Part shown: positions 37,597 through 48,066 of the stretch, piece after piece
Layout of the letters: each line of letters starts with the position of its first letter
Position numbering within the stretch: the stretch's first letter is position 1
Assembly: GCF_009936215.1 (NCBI RefSeq)
Contig: NZ_AP019551.1
Coordinates: forward strand, 124,001 to 188,000
DNA from: Athalassotoga saccharophila
GTDB lineage: Bacteria > Thermotogota > Thermotogae > Mesoaciditogales > Mesoaciditogaceae
Direction of reading: 5' to 3'
DNA: 64,000 nt
Notes under the pieces: generated by a model
Databases searched by the model: none
What the model saw: the letters and a program-made list of their open reading frames with translations, nothing else
Told to the model about the DNA's origin: nothing
Program-made: the position numbers and the translations under genes

Positions 37597-39300
37597 ATGG
37601 GTAAAGTTAAGTTTTTTGTCCTGCTCATAGCCTTAATAGGCATAATGAGCATCGGATTTGCAGACGTTTCATATCCGTACCTAACTCAGTACGGACCGGC
37701 AATCGTCAACTGGGGAAGTAACGTCAAATACGGGGGAACTCTTAAGATAATCCTTCCAAACGGTCCTCTCCAGTATAGCCTTAACCCATTCATGGGAAAC
37801 AACTCGACACTTCCGACATCCTTCATCTACGAATCACTCTTTTTCATAAACCTTACAGGTGACGTTACTAACATGCTCGGCACATCATACAAATGGACAG
37901 ACAACAACACAGAATTGGATGTCACAATCCGCCAGGGTGTCAAATGGTCAGACGGAGTTCCATTTACACCACAGGATGTGGTCTTCACATTCAATTATCT
38001 AAAGGCCAATCCGAGTATAGACCTTAACGGTATATGGTCATCTGCGAATGATCTTGTCAGTGTAACGGCGAGTGGAGATACAGTCATCTTCAAACTTTCA
38101 CAACCCAACATGGCGCTCTTCCAGTATTTGGTTGGAGAGCCAATAATACCCGAGCATATATGGGCAAATATTTCAGATCCTGCCAAATACACAAACCCGA
38201 ATCCAGTCGGTACCGGTCCATTCCTCTTCAAGAGTTTTGACCAGCCTGCGAACACAGTTACGTACGTGAAGAATCCGAATTACTGGATGACCGGCAGGCC
38301 ATATCTCGACAGTGTGGTAGTTACATCCGTCAACTCGAACGATACATGCACACTCGCGCTCATAAAACACGAATATGACATGTCAAACCTCTACATACCC
38401 GGAGTTGAACAGACTTACATCTCGAAAGACCCGTCTAACAACAAGATATGGTGGCCGATACTCGGGAACAATCATTTGATATTCAACGATGCGAAATACC
38501 CATTCAACATACCGGACTTCAGGAAAGCGATCTCGATGGCGATAAACAGGAACTTCATACTGACAAGTCTGTACGGGCCGCAATTCTCACAGTACAACAA
38601 TCCGACACTGATAACCTATCCGCTTCGTTCATGGTTAGATCCGACCCTGACATCTTTGGCATCCTCGTTAGTTGCGTACAATCCGAAGGCGGCGCAGGAT
38701 TTGCTGGCATCGATAGGGTTTAAGAAGAACGCGCAGGGTCTATTGACCGGTCCGGATGGGAAGGTACTGCCGACATTCACACTGAGCGTTGTTACTGGAT
38801 GGACAGACTGGGTGCAGGCAGAGGCGATAATAGCGCAGGAATTAAAAGAGATAGGGCTTCAGGTTAACCCGGTCCAGCAATCCTTTGGTCAGTATTATTC
38901 GTCCTTACAGACAGGGACATTTGACATGTCGATAACATGGCTTAACCTTGGGATAAATCCATACACTCCATATTACTTTGCATTCAGTCCGACACAGACG
39001 GCACCGATAGGGCAGGTGGCATCTTCTAACTTCTCAAGATACACGAATCCTTTGATAACAGATGCGTTGCAGGTATTCAACACGACATCTGACCAGAGAT
39101 TGCAAAGGCAGGCGATATACACGATAGAGAGGATAGTGTTAGACGATCTGCCAGTTGCTGCGCTTCTGCCAGTTCCGATGTGGGACGTGTACCAGACGAG
39201 CACGCTTGCGGGATTCCCGGATGACCAATATCCTTACTACATGGTAGGGTCTATTCAGGTTGCTCCGGAAATACTCGCCTTGAATATACACCTGAAATGA
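37597..39300 (+). CDS. ABC transporter substrate-binding protein 3 (SBP_bac_5 family)
   Basis: A 567-residue paralogue of the two binding proteins upstream, with its own regulated promoter and an AAGGAGGG site. Signal peptide and core motifs are the same. It shares a ~58-base identical run (about 37901-37958) with the others, but its second half uses many more G/C-ending codons (gcg, ctg, ccg, aag), unlike the AT-rich wobble of copies 1 and 2. That may reflect high expression or a different history. A terminator-like hairpin follows. Confidence 0.92.
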   Translation: MGKVKFFVLLIALIGIMSIGFADVSYPYLTQYGPAIVNWGSNVKYGGTLKIILPNGPLQYSLNPFMGNNSTLPTSFIYESLFFINLTGDVTNMLGTSYKWTDNNTELDVTIRQGVKWSDGVPFTPQDVVFTFNYLKANPSIDLNGIWSSANDLVSVTASGDTVIFKLSQPNMALFQYLVGEPIIPEHIWANISDPAKYTNPNPVGTGPFLFKSFDQPANTVTYVKNPNYWMTGRPYLDSVVVTSVNSNDTCTLALIKHEYDMSNLYIPGVEQTYISKDPSNNKIWWPILGNNHLIFNDAKYPFNIPDFRKAISMAINRNFILTSLYGPQFSQYNNPTLITYPLRSWLDPTLTSLASSLVAYNPKAAQDLLASIGFKKNAQGLLTGPDGKVLPTFTLSVVTGWTDWVQAEAIIAQELKEIGLQVNPVQQSFGQYYSSLQTGTFDMSITWLNLGINPYTPYYFAFSPTQTAPIGQVASSNFSRYTNPLITDALQVFNTTSDQRLQRQAIYTIERIVLDDLPVAALLPVPMWDVYQTSTLAGFPDDQYPYYMVGSIQVAPEILALNIHLK

Positions 39301-39306
39301 ATCGAT

Positions 39307-39330
39307 GGGGGGGTCCTCCCCCCAATTTTT
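39307..39330 (+). terminator. Hairpin after substrate-binding protein 3
   Basis: GGGGGG-TCCT-CCCCCC followed by AATTTTT lies seven bases behind the stop. It looks like an intrinsic terminator, though the GH31 gene starts 15 bases later without a new promoter I can see, so read-through is expected. Confidence 0.7.
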
Positions 39331-39345
39331 AAACGAGGTGTTTCG

Positions 39346-41658
39346 ATGAAATTCACAGATGGAAACTGGCTTGTAAAAAAGGGAATTTCGATATACGGAT
39401 CTTCACAGGTTGTCGATGTCAAAAATTCAGATAAAGAGATCTTTGTCTATGTCACAACATTTCATGTCAGAAACAGGGGGGACACTCTCGGTGGCCCGAT
39501 GATAACTTTAAGGATATCTTCACCGGTCGAAGATGTTATCCGAATTCAGGCTTATCATTTTAAAGGTAACATACACCATGGACCTGATTTTTTTATCAAA
39601 GATGACAATTTAAAAGTTCATTTTGATGAAAACAACGAATTTATAACTGTAAAAAGCGGCGATTCATCTTTGAAGATAAACAAGAATGATTTTCAGATGG
39701 ATTTCATCCATAAAGAGAGGCACTTGACTAAAAGCGGTTATAAAAGCCTTGCTTATATAACCTCTGAAAGCGGAGAAAGATTCATGAGAGAACAACTTGA
39801 TCTCGACGTTGGTGAATACGTCTATGGGCTGGGAGAAAGATTTACCAACTTCGTAAAAAACGGACAGGTTATCGATATGTGGAATGCCGATGCCGGCACA
39901 AACAGCGAACAATCTTACAAGAATATCCCATTCTACCTTACGAATAAAAAGTATGGAGTCTTTGTTAACAATCCGGGTATGATATCCTACGAAATAGCAT
40001 CCGAGAGAGTTTCAAAAGTTCAATTCAGTGTTAACGGAGAAAGTATTGATTATCTGCTAATTGTCGGAGAATCGATAAAGGAAGTTTTGGAAAAATACAC
40101 ATACCTTACAGGTAAGCCCGCATTGCCGCCGGCATGGTCCTTTGGATTGTGGCTGACAACCTCTTTCACAACTGATTACAATGAAGAGACTGCAACAAAA
40201 TTCGTGGACGGAATGTTAGAAAGAGATATTCCCCTTAAGGTTTTTCACTTTGATTGTTTTTGGATGAAAGAGTTTCAATGGACAGATCTCGAATGGGACA
40301 GGAATCAATTTCGAGATCCCGAAGGAATGTTAAAAAGGTTTAAGGATAAGGGATTAAAAATAAGTGTTTGGATAAACCCCTACATAGCACAGAAGTCAAA
40401 GTTATTCGATGAAGCAATGCAAAATGGCTATCTGTTGAAAAGTCCAAATGGCAGTGTATGGCAGTCGGACATGTGGCAGCCCGGGATGGGCATAATCGAC
40501 TTCACAAATCCAGACGCTAAAAAATGGTTTTCAGAAAAGTTGAAGGAATTGATCGAAATGGGAGTTGACTGTTTTAAAACAGATTTCGGTGAAAGAATTC
40601 CAACAGATGTCGTGTATTACGATAATTCAGATCCCGAAAGAATGCATAATTACTACACTTACCTTTACAATAAAACGGTTTTTGAAGCGACAAAAGAGAA
40701 GAAAGGTGAAGACGCGTTAGTTTTCGCAAGATCGGCGACGGCCGGAAGCCAGAAATTCCCGGTCCACTGGGGAGGAGATTGTTCAGCGACTTACGAATCG
40801 ATGGCCGAAAGTTTGCGCGGAGGATTGTCTTTAGGGCTTTGCGGTTTTGGTTTCTGGAGTCACGATATAGCAGGCTTTGAAAGCAGATCAACGCCCGATC
40901 TTTACAAAAGATGGACGGCTTTTGGATTACTCTCTTCCCATAGTAGGCTTCACGGAAACAACGCTTACAAGGTGCCATGGCTTTACGATGAAGAATCAGT
41001 CGATGTTTTAAGATTTTTTTCAAAGTTAAAAAACAAGTTGATGCCTTACATCTATTCCAAGGCCGTTGAAGCGTCAAGAAAAGGGATTCCTGTAATGAGG
41101 CCGATGATGGTCGAATTCGATGATCCTACCTGTCTTTTCCTTGATAAACAGTACATGATCGGAGATGCCTTGCTTGTTGCGCCGATCTTTTCAGAAGATG
41201 GTACGGTAACCTATTATTTGCCCAAAGGAAGATGGATGAATTTTATAACCAAAGAGATAATTGACGGCGGAAGATGGAAGAATGAAAAACATGGATACAT
41301 GAGCCTTCCTTTGATGATGAGGGAAAATACGATAATCGCAACGGGCAATGTTGATTCGAGACCTGATTACGATTATGCAGACAACGTTACATTCCATCTT
41401 TTCGGAATAAATGAAACTTTCTCCGAGATTTACGACACGAATGGAAATCTCGAGACTCAAATAAAAGCAAAGAGAAAAGGTCAATTAATGGATATAGAGG
41501 TAAAGAAGAAAAATGAAGATAAAAAATGGAATATCCTAATCTACGAAAAAGTAAGATCTGTAATCAACGGAGATTTGAAAAAAGAAGATTTTGGATACAG
41601 GATAATACCCAAGGGAGAAAATATAAAATTAGAACTGGAAGGTGAAATCAATGGGTGA
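39346..41658 (+). CDS. Alpha-xylosidase, GH31 (YicI-like)
   Basis: The 770-residue cytosolic enzyme has the GH31 barrel with nucleophile Asp413 in 'KTDFGERIPTDV' and acid/base Asp478 in 'HWGGDCSATYESMAESLRGG'; 'GFGFWSHDIAGFES' follows. These motifs are nearly those of E. coli YicI, the alpha-xylosidase group, rather than alpha-glucosidases. It would release alpha-linked xylose, for example from xyloglucan oligomers, so the island may handle more than glucuronoxylan. It overlaps the GH3 start. Confidence 0.9.
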   Translation: MKFTDGNWLVKKGISIYGSSQVVDVKNSDKEIFVYVTTFHVRNRGDTLGGPMITLRISSPVEDVIRIQAYHFKGNIHHGPDFFIKDDNLKVHFDENNEFITVKSGDSSLKINKNDFQMDFIHKERHLTKSGYKSLAYITSESGERFMREQLDLDVGEYVYGLGERFTNFVKNGQVIDMWNADAGTNSEQSYKNIPFYLTNKKYGVFVNNPGMISYEIASERVSKVQFSVNGESIDYLLIVGESIKEVLEKYTYLTGKPALPPAWSFGLWLTTSFTTDYNEETATKFVDGMLERDIPLKVFHFDCFWMKEFQWTDLEWDRNQFRDPEGMLKRFKDKGLKISVWINPYIAQKSKLFDEAMQNGYLLKSPNGSVWQSDMWQPGMGIIDFTNPDAKKWFSEKLKELIEMGVDCFKTDFGERIPTDVVYYDNSDPERMHNYYTYLYNKTVFEATKEKKGEDALVFARSATAGSQKFPVHWGGDCSATYESMAESLRGGLSLGLCGFGFWSHDIAGFESRSTPDLYKRWTAFGLLSSHSRLHGNNAYKVPWLYDEESVDVLRFFSKLKNKLMPYIYSKAVEASRKGIPVMRPMMVEFDDPTCLFLDKQYMIGDALLVAPIFSEDGTVTYYLPKGRWMNFITKEIIDGGRWKNEKHGYMSLPLMMRENTIIATGNVDSRPDYDYADNVTFHLFGINETFSEIYDTNGNLETQIKAKRKGQLMDIEVKKKNEDKKWNILIYEKVRSVINGDLKKEDFGYRIIPKGENIKLELEGEING

Positions 41659-43960
41659 GATCGAAGAAATACTTTCAAAAATGTCCTTAGACGAGAAGAT
41701 AGCCCAAATCGGATCGGTATGGGTCCATGAACTTTTCAACGAAGATGGGGAACTGTCTCACAAAAAGATGGAAGAACTTTTGTCAAATGGAATTGGCCAG
41801 ATAACACGCGTTGGCGGATCATCAGGTCTTCCCCCAGACAAAAGTGTGAAGGTATCAAATCAAATTCAAAAATTTTTAGTTGAAGAGACCCGTCTTGGAA
41901 TTCCAGCAATTGTTCACGAGGAATGTTTAAACGGATACATGGCGAAAGGTGCTACCGTCTTTCCACAGATGATAGGGATTGCAAGTTCTTGGAATCCACA
42001 AATAGTTCACGAAATCGCAAATGTCATAAGACAACAAATGAGATCCGTTGGAGCACATGAAGGGCTTGCACCTCTTTTGGATGTTTCGAGAGACCCAAGG
42101 TGGGGAAGGATCGAAGAAACATTCGGTGAAGATGTCTACCTTGTTTCTGTATTCGCAGATAATTACATAAAAGCACTCCAAAAAAACATGAAAAACGGTG
42201 TTATGGCAACCGCAAAACATTTCGTCGCATATGCCATGTCCGAAGGTGGCCTGAACTGCGCGCCGGTTCACCTTGGCGAAAGAGAATTGAGAGAGGTCTT
42301 TCTTAAGACCTTTGAAATAGCGGTCAAAGATGCCAAAGTTGGATCTATAATGAACGCCTACAACGAGATAGATGGTGTACCATGTGCGGCCTCTAAATAT
42401 CTTCTGACAGACATTCTCAGAAGGGAATGGAAATTCGATGGCATAGTCGTTTCCGATTATTCCGCAATCGATATGATCGAAAATTACCACAGGATTGCCA
42501 AAGACAAAATTGAGGCAGCCTTCATGGCTTTAAATGCGGGCATAGATGTCGAACTGCCGACAAGAAAGTATTACAGCGATACATTGAAAAAAGGGGTTGA
42601 ATCCGGCCAGATTCCAGAATCTTTGATCGATAGATCTGTAAAACGCGTCCTGAATGCGAAGTTGAAACTTGGACTCTTTGAAAAACCATTTGTAACTGAG
42701 AAGAATGTTTTTGCATTTTTTGACACCGACGCCAATCGTGCCATTGCTTTAAAAGCCGCAAGAGAATCCATCGTTTTGTTGAAAAATGATGGTATACTCC
42801 CGCTCAAGAATCTACATTCCATAGCCGTAGTGGGACCAAATGCGGCAAATGGCAGAAATATGTTAAGTGACTACTCGTACCCGTCTCACATAGAAGCCTT
42901 TGTGAATAACGAAGTGCCGGACGTTATCCCGACTTCAAAATATCTCAAATCGACGGAAGGAAATGTAAAGATAGTGTCAATTTTAGACGGAATAAAAGAA
43001 AAAGCGAATGGGAAAATCGATGTGAAATACGCGCGTGGCTGCGATAATTTAGATCCTTCTAAGGATGGTTTTGAAGAGGCGATAAGGATCGCGCGGGAAT
43101 CAGACATTGTCATTGCCGTTGTAGGAGATAGATCCGGTCTTTCACTTTCTGCAACGACGGGCGAGAGCAGAGATAGATCCACGCTCGATCTGCCCGGAGT
43201 TCAGGAAGAATTGGTTGAAGAACTTTACAAAACCGGTAAACCCCTCGTTGTAATCCTCGTAAATGGACGTCCATTTTCAATAAAGTGGATCGCAGATCAC
43301 GCAAGTGCGATAGTCGAATCATGGCTTCCCGGCGAAGAGGGAGGACATGCAGTTGCAGACGTTTTGTTTGGAGATTACAATCCATCCGGCAAATTGCCCG
43401 TTTCATTCCCAAGAAATGTAGGACAAATTCCCATCTACTATTCTCATAAGCCAACGGGAGGAAGATCTAACTGGCACGGTGATTACGTTGAAGAAAGTAC
43501 AAAACCGCTCTTTCCATTTGGGTTTGGATTGAGTTACACGAAGTTCGAATATTCAGATCTCAGAATAGATCCTTCGGTCGTGAATCTCGAAAAATCGATA
43601 AATGTAAGTTTCAAGATAAAGAATACAGGCAAGGTTGCCGGAGACGAAGTTGCACAGTTGTATATCAACGATAAAGTTGCAAGTATCACAAGACCTGTAA
43701 AGGAATTGAAAGGCTTTGCGAAAATTCATCTCGAGGCAGGAGAAGAAAAATCTGTTACCTTCGAACTGCCAATCGATCTTCTCGCCTTTTACGATTCAAA
43801 GATGAATCTCACCGTGGAGGCCGGAGAATTTGAATTCATGATTGGCAGTTCTTCTGAAGACATACGGTTAAGAGGAAGTGTGGAATTGAAATCCAATGTT
43901 AAAGTAAGCAAAAAAAGGCCAAAGTTCTTTTCAACAGTAATCGAAGGAGGAAAAATATGA
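41651..43960 (+). CDS. Beta-xylosidase/beta-glucosidase, GH3
   Basis: The enzyme trims xylo-oligosaccharides to xylose. The 769-residue protein has the GH3 N-terminal barrel ('[20 protein letters not shown]', nucleophile Asp269 in '[11 protein letters not shown]'), the alpha/beta sandwich ('[12 protein letters not shown]', '[15 protein letters not shown]') and a C-terminal fibronectin III-like domain ('[14 protein letters not shown]'). No signal peptide, so cytosolic. I prefer ATG 41651, which overlaps the GH31 stop with AAGGTGA ahead, over GTG 41642. Xylosidase versus glucosidase is decided by context here. Confidence 0.92.
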   Translation: MGEIEEILSKMSLDEKIAQIGSVWVHELFNEDGELSHKKMEELLSNGIGQITRVGGSSGLPPDKSVKVSNQIQKFLVEETRLGIPAIVHEECLNGYMAKGATVFPQMIGIASSWNPQIVHEIANVIRQQMRSVGAHEGLAPLLDVSRDPRWGRIEETFGEDVYLVSVFADNYIKALQKNMKNGVMATAKHFVAYAMSEGGLNCAPVHLGERELREVFLKTFEIAVKDAKVGSIMNAYNEIDGVPCAASKYLLTDILRREWKFDGIVVSDYSAIDMIENYHRIAKDKIEAAFMALNAGIDVELPTRKYYSDTLKKGVESGQIPESLIDRSVKRVLNAKLKLGLFEKPFVTEKNVFAFFDTDANRAIALKAARESIVLLKNDGILPLKNLHSIAVVGPNAANGRNMLSDYSYPSHIEAFVNNEVPDVIPTSKYLKSTEGNVKIVSILDGIKEKANGKIDVKYARGCDNLDPSKDGFEEAIRIARESDIVIAVVGDRSGLSLSATTGESRDRSTLDLPGVQEELVEELYKTGKPLVVILVNGRPFSIKWIADHASAIVESWLPGEEGGHAVADVLFGDYNPSGKLPVSFPRNVGQIPIYYSHKPTGGRSNWHGDYVEESTKPLFPFGFGLSYTKFEYSDLRIDPSVVNLEKSINVSFKIKNTGKVAGDEVAQLYINDKVASITRPVKELKGFAKIHLEAGEEKSVTFELPIDLLAFYDSKMNLTVEAGEFEFMIGSSSEDIRLRGSVELKSNVKVSKKRPKFFSTVIEGGKI

Positions 43961-45273
43961 AAGAGTATTTCAAAGGGATAAGCAAGATAAAATACGAAAA
44001 AGGTTCAGATCCGATGACTTTTCGTTATTACAATCCATCCGAAAAGTTGGGCGACAAGACGATGGAGGAACATTTAAGATTTGCCGTCGCGTACTGGCAC
44101 ACATTCGGCCATACAGGTGCAGACATGTTCGGATCGGCAGTCAACAAAAGACCGTGGTTTGAATATTCCGATCCGCTTGACGCATCTTTGGCGAAAGCAG
44201 ATGCGGCATTTGAATTCATGTCGAAATTAGGCGTGAAATACTTTTGTGCCCACGACAGAGACCTTTATCCCGAACAGGAGACATTGAGAAAGACAAATGA
44301 AGGACTCGACAAGGTAATCGATCACATAAAGGGCCTTATGAAGGGGACCGGTATAAAGATGCTATGGGGGACTGCGAATCTTTTTTCTCATCCGAGATAT
44401 GTCCACGGTGCGGCCTCATCGTGCAACGCGAATGCATTTGCCTTTGCCGGTGCTCAGGTAAAGAAGATGCTTGAAATAACGAAAGAATTGGGAGGAGAAA
44501 ATTACGTCTTTTGGGGAGGACGCGAAGGATACGACACGCTTTTGAACACGGACATGAAATTAGAAAGGGATAACATGGCAAGGTTTTACAGGATGGCAAT
44601 AGATTACGCGAAGGAAATAGGATTCAAAGGGCAATTTTTGATAGAGCCAAAGCCGAAAGAGCCGACAAAGCACCAGTACGATTTCGACGTCCAGACAGCG
44701 CTCGAATTCTTGAGGGCATATGGATTAGATGGATATTTCAAATTCAACATAGAGGCAAACCACGCGACACTCGCAACGCACACATTCCAGCATGAGTTAA
44801 GGGTTGCAAGGATAAGCGGGAAGATGGGGAGTATAGACGCGAATATGGGAGACATGTTACTTGGATGGGACACAGACCAGTTTCCGACGAATGTCTACGA
44901 TACGACACTTGCGATGTATGAAGTACTCAAGAACGGAGGGATAGCGCCCGGAGGACTGAATTTTGACGCACACGTAAGACGCGGATCTTTCGAAGATCGG
45001 GATCTTTTCTACGCGCACATTGCCGGGATGGATGCCTTTGCCCTCGGACTTAGGATAGCGAAAGATCTGTTAGACGATAAGGTATTCGAGAAGTTTATAG
45101 AAGAAAGGTACTCGAGTTATAATAATGGTATAGGGGCGAAAATAGTTTCACAAAAAGTGACGCTTAAAGATCTCGAAGAGTACGTACTCGACATGAAAGA
45201 TGCGGGCAATGTTTCATCGAGACAGGAAATGCTTGAGAATATTTTGAACAGATACATGTTCAAAAAACAATGA
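43957..45273 (+). CDS. xylA: Xylose isomerase
   Basis: XylA converts xylose to xylulose. The 438-residue class II enzyme has '[14 protein letters not shown]', the catalytic His in 'YFCAHDRDL', and the metal ligands in '[16 protein letters not shown]', '[11 protein letters not shown]', '[20 protein letters not shown]' and '[10 protein letters not shown]'. ATGA overlap with the GH3 gene. Its last third uses G/C-ending codons more than its neighbours. The end of the gene is followed by 66 bases without a clear terminator before the ROK gene. Confidence 0.97.
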   Translation: MKEYFKGISKIKYEKGSDPMTFRYYNPSEKLGDKTMEEHLRFAVAYWHTFGHTGADMFGSAVNKRPWFEYSDPLDASLAKADAAFEFMSKLGVKYFCAHDRDLYPEQETLRKTNEGLDKVIDHIKGLMKGTGIKMLWGTANLFSHPRYVHGAASSCNANAFAFAGAQVKKMLEITKELGGENYVFWGGREGYDTLLNTDMKLERDNMARFYRMAIDYAKEIGFKGQFLIEPKPKEPTKHQYDFDVQTALEFLRAYGLDGYFKFNIEANHATLATHTFQHELRVARISGKMGSIDANMGDMLLGWDTDQFPTNVYDTTLAMYEVLKNGGIAPGGLNFDAHVRRGSFEDRDLFYAHIAGMDAFALGLRIAKDLLDDKVFEKFIEERYSSYNNGIGAKIVSQKVTLKDLEEYVLDMKDAGNVSSRQEMLENILNRYMFKKQ

Positions 45274-45339
45274 TGCGTGATCCGTAAACAGTGAGACTAA
45301 AAAGATCAGAAATCAAATTGAAAAATCGGAGGAAAGAAT

Positions 45340-46524
45340 TTGGAAATAAGGACGATGAATTCAGAGAGTATGGGCCGGTCCAATAGACTGGCCATCTTAG
45401 ATCTGATAAGAAAGTATCCCGGCATAAGCAGGAGAGATCTCGTTGAAATGACCGGCCTTAATCCGAGTACGGTCACAAACATAGTCTTTGATCTGATGGA
45501 AAATGGTTTCGTAGAAGAGGGAGGAAAGAATGCCTCCAATAAACCTGGGAAAAGAAGGGTTAATTTGCTCCCGTCAAAGAATGCCGCAAGCGCCATATTG
45601 ATAAAAATAGGCGTTGAAAATACCCAGATAGGACTTGGATACCTTAACAACGATTTCGAAAGGGTGGATGAATTTTCGACACCCTCTTGTGTCGATACTT
45701 TTTTAAAAGAAACTGGCAGAAGAGTAGAAAAGATTCTCAAAAATTCTGGAGAAAAGATAAAGGGAATATCCATTTCCGTCCCGGGTATAGTTGACAAGAA
45801 TGAAATCTCCATGAAAATACTTCCCCACCTTGGATGGAAAGACATAAAGATGAAAGAAGAGATGGAAAGGATTCTTGGAGAAATAAAGATTCCGATCTAC
45901 CTTGAAAACGAGGCAAAACTTTCCTTGATGGCCGAGATGTATTTCAACGATGCCATTCAAAAGATGGTAAATGGTGTATACATATACATTTCACAGGGAG
46001 TCGGAGGTGCATTGCTCATAAACGGAGAGATCTTTCTGGGTACTTCCTTCACGGCCGGAGAGGTCGGTCATATGAGCATCAACGCGGATGGGCCAACATG
46101 TCATTGTGGAAACAACGGATGCTGGGAAGAATACATCTCTATAGACACCATCGTCCAAAAGTACAACTCTCAAAAACAATTAAAAGGATCTAACTTCAAA
46201 GCCCAGTTCGAAGATCTCATTTCAAGAAGTGAACATGACAGACTTGCCGATGAGGTACTGAATGAAATGATGTATTATCTCTCGATTGGGATCGTGAACA
46301 TAGTGAATATCTTAAACCCTCAATTTGTCATGATAGGAGGAATGGGAGAGAAGATCCCCAAAAGGTATATCCAGATCGTCAGAAATGAGGTCAGTAAAAA
46401 AGCGCTTGGTAGCGCGACAAAAGATCTTTTAATATTGACATCCTCGATGGATATGATCCAGTCAGCACTCATGGGGTGTACACTTATGGCAATGAATGAA
46501 TTCTCGAAGGGGGCTTTTTTGTGA
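45340..46524 (+). CDS. xylR: ROK-family transcriptional repressor (XylR-like)
   Basis: The 394-residue protein has an N-terminal winged helix ('YPGISRRDLVEMTGLNPSTV') and a ROK sugar-kinase-like domain with the zinc motif 'CHCGNNGCWEEY' and 'YISQGVGGALLINGEIFLG'. ROK proteins with such a head are sugar-responsive repressors. Placement between xylA and xylB makes xylose the likely inducer and the palindrome at 24113 and 37548 its likely site. Start TTG 45340 has GGAGG nine bases ahead; ATG 45355 is an alternative. xylB overlaps its stop. Confidence 0.88.
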   Translation: MEIRTMNSESMGRSNRLAILDLIRKYPGISRRDLVEMTGLNPSTVTNIVFDLMENGFVEEGGKNASNKPGKRRVNLLPSKNAASAILIKIGVENTQIGLGYLNNDFERVDEFSTPSCVDTFLKETGRRVEKILKNSGEKIKGISISVPGIVDKNEISMKILPHLGWKDIKMKEEMERILGEIKIPIYLENEAKLSLMAEMYFNDAIQKMVNGVYIYISQGVGGALLINGEIFLGTSFTAGEVGHMSINADGPTCHCGNNGCWEEYISIDTIVQKYNSQKQLKGSNFKAQFEDLISRSEHDRLADEVLNEMMYYLSIGIVNIVNILNPQFVMIGGMGEKIPKRYIQIVRNEVSKKALGSATKDLLILTSSMDMIQSALMGCTLMAMNEFSKGAFL

Positions 46525-47978
46525 ATTATCTTGGCATAGACGTTGGAACGACGGGAATAAAGGGTCTTGTGGTAGAAGAAAATGGTCAAATTCTCGATAG
46601 ATTTAATTTTCCTCTGACTGTGAATATCGTAAAACCCGGATGGTCTGAACAAAATCCTATGGATTGGTGGAAGGGCGTACTTGAGATTTTGAAAAAGGCC
46701 GCAAAGTACAAAATAAATTCAATAGGCCTGTCCGGTCAGATGCATAGCCTTGTAACTTTAGACAAAGATGGAAAGGTTGTAAGACCCGCAATACTTTGGA
46801 ACGATCAAAGAACCACAAAAGAATGTCAGGAGGCAACGCAAATTCTTGGTGGAGAAAGAAATGTCATATCGGAGGTCGGCAATCCGATTTTAGAGGGGTT
46901 TACCCTTGGAAAAATATTGTGGATAAAGAAAAACGAGCCTGAAAATTTCAAAAAAATAAGGTACATTATGATGCCAAAAGATTACATAGCGTACATGCTG
47001 ACCGGAAAGATTGGCACCGAATGGTCTGACGCGTCCGGGACGGCCTTTTACGATGTGAGATCGAGAAAATGGAATTCAAGGGTTCTAAAAACTCTCGAAA
47101 TAAATGAAGAACTTTTACCGTCCATTTCTAAATCTTACGATCTTCGTGGATTTCTTGAAAAATCTAAAGAATTTGGGTGGGAAAATGTAAAGGTCGTGGC
47201 CGGAGGCGCCGACAATGCGGTCTCCGCCCTTGGAATAGGCGTTTTCAGACCGGGAGATTGTATGGTCAGCGTCGGTACATCTGGAACGGTATTAGGAGTT
47301 ACGTCATCAAAAGATCCAGACTCTGAAGGCAAATTGCATTATTTCAATCACGTTGTGGACAATTTTTCTTATTACATGGGTGTCATGCTTTCTGCGACAA
47401 GTTCATTTGACTGGGCAAGAAGGATAGTCGCATCTGATGATAGCCTCGAAAAGATAGAGGAGATGGTAAAGGGTTCTAAACCCGGATCGAATGGGCTTAT
47501 CTTTTTGCCATATTTGAACGGAGAAAGAACGCCACATCGCGATCCACACGCAAGAGGTGTCATCTTTGGCATATCTTTGATCTCACAAAAATCTGATATT
47601 CTAAGATCGGTAATAGAAGGAATAACATTTGGGCTTAGAGATTCATTTGAACTTGTCAAAAAGCGGGTTGATGTCAAAAGTGCGAAGATAACGGGAGGAG
47701 GATCGAACAATCTCGAATGGGTTAGAATCATAGCATCGAATTTCAAAGTTCCGGTAGAAATTCCCGAAATAAACGAAGGTGGTGCTTACGGCGCCGCTAT
47801 GCTTGCCGCAGTCGGAGACGGTAAAGATTTCGATGAGGTTTCGAAATGGATAAAGATAAAAAAGACCATCGAGCCTGAAAAATCTTGGACTGAATTTTAC
47901 GATTCGTGGTATTACGAATATAAAGGGCTATACAACGATTTAAAGGAAAGGTTTAAAGAAACAGATCACCAATCATGA
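46521..47978 (+). CDS. xylB: Xylulokinase
   Basis: XylB phosphorylates xylulose to xylulose 5-phosphate for the pentose phosphate route. The 485-residue FGGY kinase opens 'LGIDVGTTGIKGLVVEENG', has 'GLSGQMHSLV' and 'WNDQRT', 'VAGGADNAVSALGIG', and the C-terminal ATP-binding 'ITGGGSNNLEWVRIIA'. GTG 46521 overlaps the xylR stop, with AAGGGGG ahead. It closes the xylan island. Confidence 0.96.
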   Translation: MNYLGIDVGTTGIKGLVVEENGQILDRFNFPLTVNIVKPGWSEQNPMDWWKGVLEILKKAAKYKINSIGLSGQMHSLVTLDKDGKVVRPAILWNDQRTTKECQEATQILGGERNVISEVGNPILEGFTLGKILWIKKNEPENFKKIRYIMMPKDYIAYMLTGKIGTEWSDASGTAFYDVRSRKWNSRVLKTLEINEELLPSISKSYDLRGFLEKSKEFGWENVKVVAGGADNAVSALGIGVFRPGDCMVSVGTSGTVLGVTSSKDPDSEGKLHYFNHVVDNFSYYMGVMLSATSSFDWARRIVASDDSLEKIEEMVKGSKPGSNGLIFLPYLNGERTPHRDPHARGVIFGISLISQKSDILRSVIEGITFGLRDSFELVKKRVDVKSAKITGGGSNNLEWVRIIASNFKVPVEIPEINEGGAYGAAMLAAVGDGKDFDEVSKWIKIKKTIEPEKSWTEFYDSWYYEYKGLYNDLKERFKETDHQS

Positions 47979-47993
47979 TCACAAAGAAAGATG

Positions 47994-48023
47994 ATGACAA
48001 CAATTCAATTTTAGTGATATAAT
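47994..48023 (+). promoter_or_regulatory. Promoter of the membrane pyrophosphatase gene
   Basis: ATGACA (47994-47999), an 18-base spacer and an extended -10, TGA-TATAAT (48018-48023). It marks hppA as a separate unit from the xylan island, although no terminator is seen behind xylB. Confidence 0.6.
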
Positions 48024-48066
48024 TTTCACAAATGAAGGGGGGTCCATCTGATCGCTCAAAAGGGAG

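Noticed and set aside
30565-37958. Long repeated blocks that could be taken for an insertion sequence or direct-repeat element
   Set aside because: They lie in frame inside three complete binding-protein genes, have no terminal repeats or target duplications, and match only the conserved protein core.
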